64,000 bases of DNA from Haberlea rhodopensis (lineage: Eukaryota; Streptophyta; Magnoliopsida; Lamiales; Gesneriaceae): positions 3,534,001 through 3,598,000 of the forward strand of contig CAJQUN010000021.1 of the NCBI GenBank assembly GCA_907163345.1, given 5' to 3'. The position numbers and the translations under genes were made by a program. Under the pieces are notes generated by a model. The model was given only the letters and a program-made list of their open reading frames with translations. It did not search any database and had not been told where the DNA came from. Positions 45,360-56,150 of the stretch are shown one piece after another (within the stretch, counting starts at the first letter, position 1; every line of letters begins with the position of its first letter).

Positions 45360-46350
45360 AATACAAATTTCAAGTTCAAATGCATACAATGTTGGTATTA
45401 TTTACACTTGAACTTAGTTTTAAACATATACAACTTTAATACGAAATACACATGAAATTGGTATAAAATGCATACAACATTGGTATTATTTACACTTTGA
45501 ACTTGGTATTAAACACATACAATGTTAATATTATTTACACTTGAACTTGGTATCAAACACATATAATGTTGCTATTATTTACACTTGAACTTGGTATTAA
45601 ACAAATACAATCTTGGTATTATTTACACTTGAACGTGGTATTAAATCTAGACAATTTTGGTACTAATTACAAATGAAATTGGTATTAAACCAATACAATT
45701 TTGGTACTAGTTACATATTGAAATTGGTGTTGTTTGAAATTGGTATTGTTTGTTTGTTTATTCCATTTAGAATATTAACATCAATATATAAAAGTCTATA
45801 CGAATATTGTTAGGTAATTTTCAAATTGGTGTTGTATGAAATTAGTATTGTTTTGTTCAATATAGAAGATTAAAATCAATATAGACGATTTTATACAAAA
45901 TATTGTTAGTTGTTTGAAATTGATGTTGTTGAAATATATACGGTTAATACCAATTTTATGTATAACTAGTATCACAATTTTATGTGTCGTTTGAAAGTTA
46001 TGCTATACAAAAAAGAAAAAGAAACTCGAGCTTCTATTAATAGTTTCTAGAATAACTTTTGATCGGGGCGTTCAAGATAAGCGCACAACAGTATATAATT
46101 TTTGTACAAGTTACACACGAAATTTGTTTTAAACCTATACAATTTTGGTACTATGTATCCTTTAAATTGATATTAAACTATACAATTTTGGTATTATATA
46201 TACATGAAATTGATATTAAATATATACAATTTTGTTACTAGTTACACTTGAAATTGGTATAAAGCCTACACAATTTTGGTACTAGTTACACTTGATTGTG
46301 GTATTCAGCGTATATAATTTTGGTACTAGTTACACTTCAAATTTATATTT
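45360..46350 (-). repeat. Minisatellite of the right arm, inverted relative to the left
   Basis: Units read TTGGTATTAAAC..ATACAATTTTGGTACTAGTTACAC, the inverse complement of the left-arm theme (GGTATTAAAC versus GTTTAATACC). Further copies lie at 46690-46830, beyond a nested palindrome. Confidence 0.82.
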
Positions 46351-46352
46351 GT

Positions 46353-46646
46353 TGGAAAATATGATTAATGAATTAAATTTAAGCATGTAAAAGTCGAAAT
46401 ATACGAATGGGAAAAACGGGCAAAGACGGATGAGAAAAACTGTCCGAGGAAAAACTCGAGTAGCGATCCACGCTGCACGCGGTGTTCGAACGCCGAGTCT
46501 TCTGCCCAAAAAACTGGGTAGCGCCAATGCTACCCGAGTTTTCTTCCGGGCAGCTTTTTCTCGTCCGTCTTTGCCCGTTTTTCCTCCATTAATATTTTTC
46601 GATTTTTTCATGCTTTATTTAAATTCATTAAGTATATTTTCCTCCA
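46353..46646. repeat. Nested palindromic MITE-like unit with GC-rich centre
   Basis: Arms GGAAAATATGATTAATGAAT and ATTCATTAAGTATATTTTCC flank an inner inverted repeat GGGCAAAGACGGA / TCCGTCTTTGCCC and a GC-rich core containing GTTCGAACGCC and GGTAGCGCCAATGCTACC. It is markedly GC-richer than its AT-rich surroundings and interrupts the right minisatellite arm. Confidence 0.7.
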
Positions 46647-47449
46647 TAGAATATTTTATAATGATATCAATCTTCTATACCGAATATACAAACAATAACC
46701 AGTACCAAAATTGTTTATGTTTAGTACCAAATTCAAGTGTAACTAGTACAAAAATTGTACAGTTTAAAAATATTTTCATGTATAACTAGTACTAAAATTA
46801 TTTAAGTTTAGTACCAAATTAAGAGCTTCAGTTCCAGCAATGGGGCAGTAAAACATTATGAAATTTGAACCAAGAATACGGAGTCGAAATTGAGTTGAAG
46901 GTTACCGCTGGATTAAAAACCCATATTTAATTTTGCAAGTATGTGCTTTTCATTTTATTAAGCTAATTAATTCACATTGGTGGATAATAATAATAGTATT
47001 TATATTAATAGAATTATATAAGTTGTTATTGTTATGAATATATTATTTTAATTGTTATTAATTTTATTTTATTGAGTTTTAATTGATAATTAATAATTTG
47101 TAATAAATAGAAAATATTAGTATATTAAAATTAGTAATAAATGACAATAATAAGTTTATTAAAAGATAATACTATAAGTAATAATAAAAACAAATAAATA
47201 ACTAATAATTAATATAAAAAAATATTAAAGGTTAAAATTTGGGAAAGAAACTCATGTAAAGCATGTGATAAAATAAGAGCATTTTTTCGTACTTTTAGGT
47301 AAGTAAGAAGTTCAAAAAAAAAAAAAAAGCTTGACAATAGAGAGTTGGAACAAAAATTTACTGATATAGAGACTGAATTCAAAAAAAATGTTCAAACTTA
47401 GGGATTAATGTGAGTTTGCCCTTAGGGATTTTGCATCAGGTTTTCGTTG

Positions 47450-47456
<7 letters not shown>

Positions 47457-47486
<30 letters not shown>
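47457..47486. repeat. AT dinucleotide microsatellite
   Basis: About fourteen (TA) units between the TIR element end and the LINE sequence. Confidence 0.9.
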
Positions 47487-47488
<2 letters not shown>

Positions 47489-47593
47489 GGGAGTTTGGGA
47501 CTCATGTTGAGATTGAAAACCGAAACACAATCTGTCTTTAAATTCCCCCGATGGTCCATTTATTGGTGGGGGAAGAAATGCTGGTCATTTCTT

Positions 47594-47862
47594 TTTTGGT
47601 TTAATAAGGTATCCAGGCTTACGTCTGACTAATTATTGGGTGACGATCCCGGCCTCTTAGGACCACCACCAAGTAAATCGAGGGATGTGCACGAATTGTA
47701 GGTATCTGAGGGAGCGGGCCAACATGACACGAACCCAGGACAAACCCCGACAATATTTCAGTGGAGAATTTGTCCCACACGAGATTCGAACCTACGACGT
47801 CGGAGGATTTCTCCCTACGTCATCTCAGCTCTTACCAATCCGTCTATGCCACTGAGGGCAGC
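47594..47862 (-). mobile_element. tRNA-derived SINE with 14-bp target duplication
   Basis: Flanked by a perfect GCTGGTCATTTCTT at 47580-47593 and 47863-47876. On the minus strand it begins near GCTGCCCTCAGTGGCATAG and has a pol III box A-like TGGCATAGACGG and a box B GGTTCGAATC at the usual spacing. It ends in ACCTTATTAAACCAAAA. Length is about 269 bp. It interrupts the LINE reading frame between IGGGRN and AGHF. Confidence 0.9.
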
Positions 47863-48413
47863 GCTGGTCATTTCTTGCTAGTTTATGCACACTACTCTGC
47901 TATCATTGACTCCCTAGATAAAAAACTTTCTGGTTGGAAAGGTACCTTACTCTCGCAATATAGCCGTTCGGTGCTTATTCAATCCGTTGCCCAAAGCCTC
48001 CCGTCTACATTATATCATCCCAGATTTTCTCCAAATCCATTTGCATTTAGATGGACAAAAAATTAATCGCAGGTTTTGGTGGAACGGTAATCTCCAAAAA
48101 AAACTTTCTTGCTCTTAAAAGCTGGGATGAGATCTGTCAACCAATCTCATAGAGGTTTGGGATTTAGGAGGTTCCATGATTTCAACCGGGCTTTGTTCGC
48201 AAAGCTCGGATGGTCTCGTCTCAAGTTGCAACACACCTTGGGTCCCCATTTTCCAATCCAAATACATCCGTCACCGGAATTTCATGGGGGTGCTACCCCA
48301 CGTCTACAATTCTACCATTTGGAAGAAAATTTGTGCCACTAGGGATCTCTTATCCAAAGGTCTTTGTTTTAGAATATCGAATAACTCCTCCATCAACATT
48401 TGGCATGACGAAC

Positions 48414-49686
48414 CGAAGAGGGGGGTGAACGAGGTTCCTTGGCTACTTTAGCTTTTTAAAATGAGTTTGCAAAATAATGAGTTTGCGCTGCGGAAGGCTT
48501 CAAGTCAATCGATAAATAAATAAAATAAAGAAGTAAATAAATGCGTAATTAAAATAAAGATAAAGAACACGAGAATTTGTTATAGAAGTTCAGCGATGAA
48601 TCGCCTATGTCTCATCTTCCCGGCTAGATAACTTCCAACCGAGGTTCCACTAGAACGAATGATCTTGGCCTTGAGGGCTCCAAGTTAGCCACAACACACT
48701 CTTCCCGAGTAAACTAGCCTTCACGAGCACCACACTCTTCACGAGTCTTCTTGGCCTTAAGGGCTCCAAGGATAGCCATACAAAAACTCTTCCCGAGTTA
48801 CCAACACTCTTCACGAGTTTTCTTGGCCTTAAGGGCTCCAAGGATAGCCACAACACTTGCACCAACTTTACTTGTTGATGACTTTTATAATTTTCAACTT
48901 GCGTCGGTGTTGGAGGACCTTACAACAAATCAACAAACACCTTCACGGCGTACCAACTCGAAGAATCAAAACTCACACAACAAGAAATGAATTACAAACT
49001 CCAATACAACACAAATGTATGAAGTTTGTAATGCTAAAGTAATTTGAATTGATCAAGGCTTTCTTGTAGTTTATAGTCTTGTTTCATGTCTTCAAAAAGC
49101 TCCAAAAGATCAAAATTTATAGTGTAGGAGGCCCCCAAGGCTCCTATTAGCCGTTGCTACACATAAGCCGAAATCACTCCTCGATCGCCTCGGACATCGC
49201 CTCGGGCGATCGCCATCGCCGTGCCACGGTCACCAATCTTCACAGATCGCCTCAGGCGATGTATGGATCGCCTCAGGCGATCTAAACCAAAATTCAATGC
49301 CTTAACCTCAGCTTCTCAAAATCTTTCATCGCCTCAAGCGAAGCAGCCATCGCCTCAGGCGTTCAGGCCATCGCCTCAGGCGATCAACGCATCGCCTCGG
49401 GCGAACTCCCCCTGCGCGCCAGCCTCGGTGTCGCTCCAGTCAATGTGTGTGGCGATGCCTTCCTGGCTGCCATCGCCTGGGGCGATGGTCACCATCGCCT
49501 GGGGCGATCCAGACCAGAATTTTCACACTTGATTTTCTTCAATCAATCCACTTTCCAACCAATAAATCTGCACACTAAGTAGACACATTAGTATAACAAA
49601 CACAAGTTTTGTTGATCATCAAAACTCAAAAATAACCCGGAGATAAATTAAAGCATTAAACACAACTATGTGTTTAAGGCTCAACA
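48414..49686 (-). repeat. 3' LTR of the gag-only copia element
   Basis: About 1273 bp. Relative to the right LTR it has a duplicated GAGTTTGC segment near 48480 and extra copies of a TTCTTGGCCTTAAGGGCTCC / CTCTTC(A/C)CGAGT repeat. It contains the GCCTCAGGCGAT palindrome array (49190-49510). Confidence 0.88.
49190..49510. repeat. Palindromic GATCGCCTCAGGCGATC minisatellite in LTR
   Basis: Ten or so copies of ATCGCCTCAGGCGAT or ATCGCCTGGGGCGAT and half-copies, GC-rich in an AT-rich region. The matching array in the other LTR spans 52810-53140 with a different copy number. Sirevirus LTRs are known to carry palindromic repeats. Confidence 0.85.
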
Positions 49687-50460
49687 ATCTCCCCCTTTTT
49701 GATGATCACAAAACTTGATAAACTTGAATATGTAATATGCATGAAATGTGAGTAAACATGACTCCCCCTTAACAATTGCATAGCACATACAAGATTACCA
49801 AGTAAAGCATTTAAACAAACAACTCTCCCCCTCAAACCATGCATACACAAGCTCTCCCCCTCAAACCATGCATGCATTATTCTTCAAGTTTTTCACAAAA
49901 TTCTCCCCCTTTTTGTGATAATCAAAAAGTACAAAATTCAAATAATCAAAGCATAAGTATAGGTTGACACATAACCATATTTTACCAATTTACACATGTT
50001 CGTCATCAAGGAAGTAATTGCCATAACAAGCATAAGATTAAATCATTTAAAGGACTACAAACATGCGTTTAAGGCAATCAACAATGAATCCTAAAGATTG
50101 CAAAGTGTGCATATGTTCTACCAAGAGTTCATGCACTTATGCCCAATAAACATTTAAAGTTCTCAAATCATCATTTGATAAATTAATAAAATTATTAATC
50201 ACATAATTGCACATTTCCACATTGCATATTCAAATTTGAATTCAAGACATATCAAGATACTTACTATAAAAGGATAAGCATACATCATGCATTAAAACAA
50301 TTTATATGTGCATATGCTAAGGGGTAATGCATTTTACTACAATGAATATTGAGCTTCATTATTTATTGGTCACAATTAATTTGTGCCAATGAAATTTTGA
50401 ATTGCTCTTTTAAAATGCACAAAATTAATTTCCCTTCGATGACAAGAGCGCGTTCTTGTC
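49687..50460. other. Multiple polypurine-tract region of the gag-only element
   Basis: Non-coding. On the sense (minus) strand it shows repeated GGGGGAGA tracts (near 49690, 49765, 49826, 49857 and 49905), of which the copy next to the LTR, AAAAAGGGGGAGA, is the likely plus-strand primer. Confidence 0.65.
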
Positions 50461-50465
50461 ATTGG

Positions 50466-52076
50466 TCATATGCCTCGCGCTTCCTCTATGGTGGTGAATG
50501 AGATAATCTCCTCCTTTGAGGTAATTGTGCCTTCATCATCCATCATTTTGTTTTCCTTACAAAACAAATTAACAATTGGAGGATCTTTGGTACCCATTTG
50601 ATTTTTTGGTACTTGAGGGTTAGCTTTCGCCTTTGGAATCCATTTCCACCTTTTGTTAGGTTGGTATTGGATTTTAGCACACCTACATTTATTCTTAGAA
50701 TGACCATCTTTGCAACAATAAGAGCAAGTAGGAGAATTATGCTTTGCTTTAGCCAACAAGCTTGAAAAAGTTTTAGTTTTGCTTGAGAAGCCTAGTCCGG
50801 CTTTATCGAAGCTACAACGTTGCAAGCCAAACAATTCATTCATCTTTAGACTACTCTCACTAAATTTGCAAAAAGATTTCTTCAAAGAACTTAATTCATT
50901 TTTCAATGAATTGTTTTCTTCATCCTTCTGGGCTACCTCAAGTTTGAGTAATTTGTTACTCATCTTGGTTTTGCCAAGGACATCTATAAGCTCATGATAA
51001 GAATCTAGTAATTCATCAAAAGATGGTGCATCATCGTCGCTTTCATATTCTTCATCATTTGCGTCATATTTGGCCATGAGACACAGGTTTGTTCCTTCTT
51101 CATCGGAGTCACTATCACTCCATGTGGCTATGAGAGCTTTCTTCTTCCCTTTGTCCTCATTCTTCTTCCTATGACATTTATTAGCATAATGACCTTTATC
51201 TTGATAATTATAACAAGTTGCCTCGTGTTTGGAAACATTTTTGGTAGCACCGGAGGTCTTTGGCTTGTTGTGTTTGTTGAAGAACTTCTTGAACTTTTTA
51301 GTAAACAAGATCATCTCTTCATCATCATCATCTTCTTCATCCTCGGATTGATCTTTCCTCCCAACCAAGGCTATTCCCTTTCTTATGGATCTCTCATCCT
51401 CATTTATTCCCTTCCTTGTTGACACTTCAAGCTCATGGGTCACCAATGTGCCATGAAGTTCATCAAGGTCATAAGATGCACTTTCTCCTTTGTTGGACTC
51501 AATGATGGCCGTCCTCTTTGCATCCCATTCTTTTGGCAAGGCTCTTAAAGCTCTTCTCCATATTTGCTTTGGAGGGTACTTCTCTCCAAGTTGGGCAAGC
51601 TCGTTTATTATTTGGGTGAGCCTTCTAAACATCGAATCAACCTCTTCTCCGGACTCCATCTCAAATGTCTCATATTTGAGTTATAGTAGGTCTATCTTTG
51701 TCTCCTTCACTTGATTTGTGCCCTCATGACAAATTTGTAATTTGTCACATATCTCCTTTACGGTTGAGCACATTGAGATCCGGTTGTACTCCTTCATATA
51801 TAAAGCACAATGTAAAATATTAATAGTTTTAGCATTTTGCGAAATTAAAATCATATCCGCTCTTGTGAAATCGTCCATTTCTTTGGGAACACTTATTCCC
51901 CCAACTTCCTTTAACGGAATATGTGGACCTTTCACAATAATCTTCCAAAGGTCATAATCTACGGATTGGATGTATAGAGAAATTCTATTTTTCCAATACC
52001 CATAGTTATCACCCGTGAAGAGCGGAGGGCGATTGGTCGATTGACCTTGAGCAAACACATTTGCTAGATTAGCCAT
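50466..52076 (-). pseudogene. gag: Gag of the gag-only copia element, one in-frame stop
   Basis: The two open pieces 52076-51681 and 51659-50466 lie in the same frame, separated by a TAA at 51681-51683, probably from CAA. The N-terminal piece has the copia gag start (PPLFTGDNYGYWKNR). UBN2-type ALPKEWDAK follows, then two zinc knuckles. The first, CYNYQDKGHYANKC, has Tyr in place of the second Cys. The second, CSYCCKDGHSKNKC, is complete. An acidic DEDDDDEE region and a coiled coil lie between. Total is about 537 codons, normal for Sirevirus-like gag. A full-length product would need stop readthrough. Confidence 0.82.
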
Positions 52077-52121
52077 AAAAAATTTGATTTAAAACAAAAA
52101 TCAAATGGCTCTGATACCATT

Positions 52122-53315
52122 TGTTGGAATCGAAGAGGGGGGTGAATGAGGTTCCTTGGCTACTTTAGCTTTTTAAAATGAGTTTGCAATGCGGAAGGCT
52201 TCAAGTCAATCGATAAATAAATAAAATAAAGAAGTAAATAAATGCGTAATTAAAATAAAGATAAAGAACACGAGAATTTGTTATAGAAGTTCGGCGATGA
52301 ATCGCCTACATCTCCTCTTCCCGGCTAGATAACTTCCAACCGAGGTTCCACTAGAACGAATGATCTTGGCCTTGAGGGCTCCAAGTTAGCCACAACACAC
52401 TCTTCCCGAGTAAACTAGCTCTTCACGAGCACCACACTTTTCACGAGTCTTCTTGACCTTAAGGGCTCCAAGGATAGCCACAACACTTGCACCAACTTTA
52501 CTTGTTGATGACTTTTACAATTTTCAACTTGCGTCGGTGTTGGAGGACCTTACAATAAATCAACAAACACCTTCAGTACCAACTCGAAGAATCAAAACTC
52601 ACACAACAAGAAATGAATTACAAACTCCAATACAACACAAATGTATGAAGTTTTTAATGCTAAAGTAATTTGAATTGGTCAAAGCTTTCTTGTAGTTTAT
52701 AGTCTTGTTTCATGTCTTCAAAATGCTCCAAAAGATCAATAATTATAGTGTAGGAGCCCCCCAAGGCTCCTATTAGCCGTTGCTACACATAAGGCTGAAA
52801 TCACTCCTCGATCGCCTCGGACATCGCCTCAGGCGATCACCATCGCCGTGCCCCAACGGTCGCCAATCTTCACAGATCGCCTCAGGCGATGTATGGATCT
52901 CCTCAGGCGATGTATGGATCGCCTCAGGCGATCTAATCCAAAATTCAATGCCTTAGCCTCAGCTTCTCAGAATCTTTCATCGCCTCAAGTGAAGCAGCCA
53001 TCGCCTCAGGCGTTCAGGCCATCGCCTCAGGCGATCAACGCATCGCCTCGGGCGAACTCCCCCTGCGCGCGAGCATCGGTGTCGCTCCAGTCGATGTGTG
53101 TGGCGATGCCTTCCTGGCTGCCATCGCCTGGGGCGATCCAGACCAGAATTTGCACACTTGATTTTCTTCAATCAATCCACTTTCCAACCAATAAATCTAC
53201 ACACTAAGTAGACACATTAGTATAACAAACACAAATTTTGTTGATCATCAAAACTCAAAAATAATCCGGAGATAAATTAAAGCATTAAACACAACCGTGC
53301 GTTTAAGGCTCAACA
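52122..53315 (-). repeat. 5' LTR of the gag-only copia element
   Basis: 1194 bp, TGTTGG...CTCAACA on the plus strand, abutting the primer site. It has the same palindrome array at 52810-53140, with fewer copies of the CACGAGT repeat. Confidence 0.9.
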
Positions 53316-54677
53316 TCAATCTACTAAACAACCTTCCCCCCTCCCACTGCTAAAGAAATACTTAAAATCAATATCGCTTCTTTTTGGGAACCCAGAAGTG
53401 CTTTGTAGATTCCGTCCAAATCCGGCCACTTTTCTTCGAAGAATGCTTACCTAACTGACCAAAATCATCGTTTCAATGACCTAACTCCTGATCATTCAGT
53501 CCTCTTATGCAATATCTGGAATTCTCCTATCCATGGCCGTCTAAAATTCCTGGCTTGGAATCCTACCAACCAGAGACAAATTAAAATCTATCATCAACCT
53601 CAGTGATCCTACATGTCCATTATGTAATCAGGCTTCGAAAACCTTCACCACATCATTCTGGACTGCCCTTTCACTACGGCAATCTGGTTTCACTCTCAAT
53701 GGCAATTCCGCCTATCTTCGATCGCGCACTGGTCCATCTTTGACTGGCTTAAGACAATCTTCTCCCACTCTAACCCTCCACGACAAATCCCTTCGCTCAA
53801 GTTTCCTTACTTTCTGTCTGATTACCATGAATCTCATATGGATCAATCACAACAATCTCATTCATGGCAATAAGACATCCACGATTGTTGAAATTTGCTC
53901 CTTGGCCTACAATCAAACTTCTGACCACCTTCATGCACTATCTCTAAAAAAATCTCATCCTCTTAGCTATTCTTGGTCCCCACCCCCTAAATCTTGGATC
54001 AAAGTCAATGTCGATAATTCTTTCATTGATGGTGATGCCACCATTGTTGTGATCGCGCGTAACCACTGTGGATCTGTTATTTTAGCCCAGACGGATTCAC
54101 TTCTCATTTTCAATGTTTCTGCTGCGGAGATTGCAAGTCTTCATTTGACGTTTCTCCTCTTTCATTCGGCTAAAGTGGAAAATATTATTTTTGAAAGTAA
54201 TTGCTTAGACGCTGTTCTACAACTCAACCGAGTTGCCCCGGATATCAACTGGTCTGCTTCAGATTTCATTACTGATATGCATACCATTCTGAAGTCCTAC
54301 AGTCAATGGAAGATCAGGAAAATACCACGTTTGGGCAATAAAGCTGCTCATAATCTTGCCAAGTGGGCTCTTCAATACATTGGAAAGGCTTTCTACCGAA
54401 TGCTGTTATTTTGGACTGTTTTTCAGATTCAAATGTTATTTTTAATTCTTTTTTTTGTAAGGACTGTAATGACTCAAACTCTTTTTGCCTCCCTGCTTAC
54501 TAAGATCATTTTCGTCCCAAAAAAATCCCACTAATAAAATTAAAAAAAATAAAATAAAAAATCCTACCAATGGAGGAATAGGGTAGTAAATGCCAAATAA
54601 GTGCAATTAATAAAAGATCCGATTTCGATTTACGGTTATAAATAAATTGTGGCCGGTCTACTTTGCTCTGCTACTAC

Positions 54678-54687
54678 TTTATATAAG
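54678..54687 (+). promoter_or_regulatory. TATA box of the small three-exon gene
   Basis: TTTATATAAG lies about 125 bp upstream of the ATG at 54810, giving an expected start site near 54715 and a leader of about 95 bases. Confidence 0.6.
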
Positions 54688-54809
54688 AACTTTGCTATTG
54701 TGCTCAAATTTTATATGCCACAGTTTTTTCAGTTTCCATCTCCGTTGCTCAATTGGAATTCGAGGCTGTCTTTCGACTTATCGTGATTTAACAAATTTTA
54801 GCTGCAGCG

Positions 54810-56117
54810 ATGAAAGATTACGAGGTATTAAAGATTCGTTCATTTACTGTTTTAGGTTTACTTACCGATAGGTAGCTGTTTTTCCCCTCACGCTGTGAGT
54901 TAGGGCACGATTTGGAATTGGGGATAAACGCATGCTATTTGATAGTAACATAACTATTTTTCTTATTTGCTGCTTGAACTAGTGATTAGGGTTTTGGGCC
55001 ACTTTTAAAAGTTGATTGGATGATAATTTATCTTGCCAAAATCTTAACCTTTTTTGGCAAGCAAATAGAAGTTATCTTTGAAATTGGATTCCATGTTCTT
55101 GAAATAAAGATTTTATTTTGGTCTTCGAGAAAAATCAAGATGTTGTTTAAAGAATTTCATTTGATATTTTAAAGAATTTCGTTTGATATTTGGAACACAC
55201 TAGTATTTGAAGCTAAAATTGAAATAAATAGCATTTGCTTTTGAAATCTAAAAATTCTTAAATATCCAAATCTTTTCAGAATCCCACCAAATATCTTTAA
55301 GTTTGAATCGATTTTAAAGTCCATTCCTCCAAGTAGGTAAAAAAAAATTATACAATTCCAAATCTGTCAAATCGTTGTTGGCTAACTGAGTATTTTCGTT
55401 ATGAGCGGCTGCAGACTGCTCAATATTTGGCTTTGAACTGCAGTGATTAATAATTTTGGTTTGCCCTGTTACTTCTCTGAATATGATACTGTAATTCTTT
55501 TATGTATGCAAGTGAGCTCAAAACTTCGGTGGAATAGGGGGTGGGAGGACGCTTGTTTGACATAGTAATATGGTTGTTCTGAGAGTCACTTTGACCCCCA
55601 TCAGAACCAAAATATCTTTAAAGACTGAAATGTTTTCAGGCAGTGGAATAATATTTTCTTCGTTGTCCAATCCATGATATCTTAACCGATGTCGATAACG
55701 TCGTGATTGACACATTTCGATTGTGATGAATGCCCACGTCAGATATTTTATTATTATTATTATTTTTAAATTTAATTTTTGGATACTCCTGTAGCCATTC
55801 AGATATAGTATTAGTACTTATTTAATTTAAATTTTGGATACTCCTGTAACCATATCCACACAGTATCCTGGTAGGATTTTTGTATATTTTCATGAGTTAA
55901 TATGACTTGATTTACATTTCATATGTATTCAGTTTGATTAATGCGCATCTCTAATAATATTTATTGGCTCGTCAATATAATTTTTTAGGGGTTGTTGGTA
56001 GATTAACCCCTTATGGTTTCCCAAATAGGCGGATTACCCCCCTGTGATTTGAAAATAGGTATTTTACCCCCCTGTGGTTTACAAAATAGACATTTCACCA
56101 CCACCACCACCACCACC

Positions 56118-56150
<33 letters not shown>

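Larger units (their letters stand above)
33195..47421. mobile_element. 14.2-kb TIR (MULE-like) element split by a copia retrotransposon
   Basis: The left terminus GGGCGAACTCACGTTAAATC and the right terminus in reverse complement GGGCAAACTCACATTAATCC begin inverted repeats of over 150 bp (shared GAATTCAGTC and TGTCAAGCTTTTTTT). They are flanked by TTAAGGATT (33186-33194) and TTAGGGATT (47422-47430), a 9-bp duplication with one mismatch, as in Mutator. Apart from the copia insertion, the interior is AT-rich minisatellite in inverted arms and no transposase. Confidence 0.8.
48414..53315 (-). mobile_element. Gag-only Ty1/copia (Sirevirus-like, TR-GAG type) element
   Basis: LTRs at about 48414-49686 and 52122-53315, initiator-Met primer site at 52108-52119 and a gag ORF, but no protease, integrase, RT or RNase H. 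The region between gag and the 3' LTR (49687-50460) has several TTTTTCCCCC/CTCCCCCT tracts, which read as repeated purine tracts on the sense strand, a known Sirevirus feature. The left LTR lacks a clean TGTTGGAAT start. No target duplication is clear. It splits the LINE. Confidence 0.88.
47487..54565 (+). mobile_element. 5'-truncated L1-type LINE, split by a SINE and a copia element
   Basis: The left part (47487-48413) holds the reverse-transcriptase C-terminus (IGGGRNAGHF joined across the SINE, DKKLSGWKGTLLSQ, SVLIQSVAQSLP, HRGLGFRRFHDFNRALFAKLGW). The right part (53316-54540) holds the zinc-binding region (CPLCNQASKTFHHIILDCPF) and a C-terminal RNase H-like domain, ending in an A-rich tail at about 54535-54565. 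Several stops and frame changes are present. The order and domain set are those of plant L1 elements. Confidence 0.85.

Noticed and set aside
47660..47830. A tRNA gene suggested by box B-like GATTCGAACC
   Set aside because: The boxes belong to a 269-bp unit with an A-rich 3' end and a 14-bp target duplication, which identifies a SINE rather than a functional tRNA. No cloverleaf is evident.
53740..54534. Host RNase H-like protein gene of 264 codons
   Set aside because: The domain is the usual C-terminal RNase H of a plant LINE, continuous with the zf-RVT part upstream and an A-rich tail downstream.
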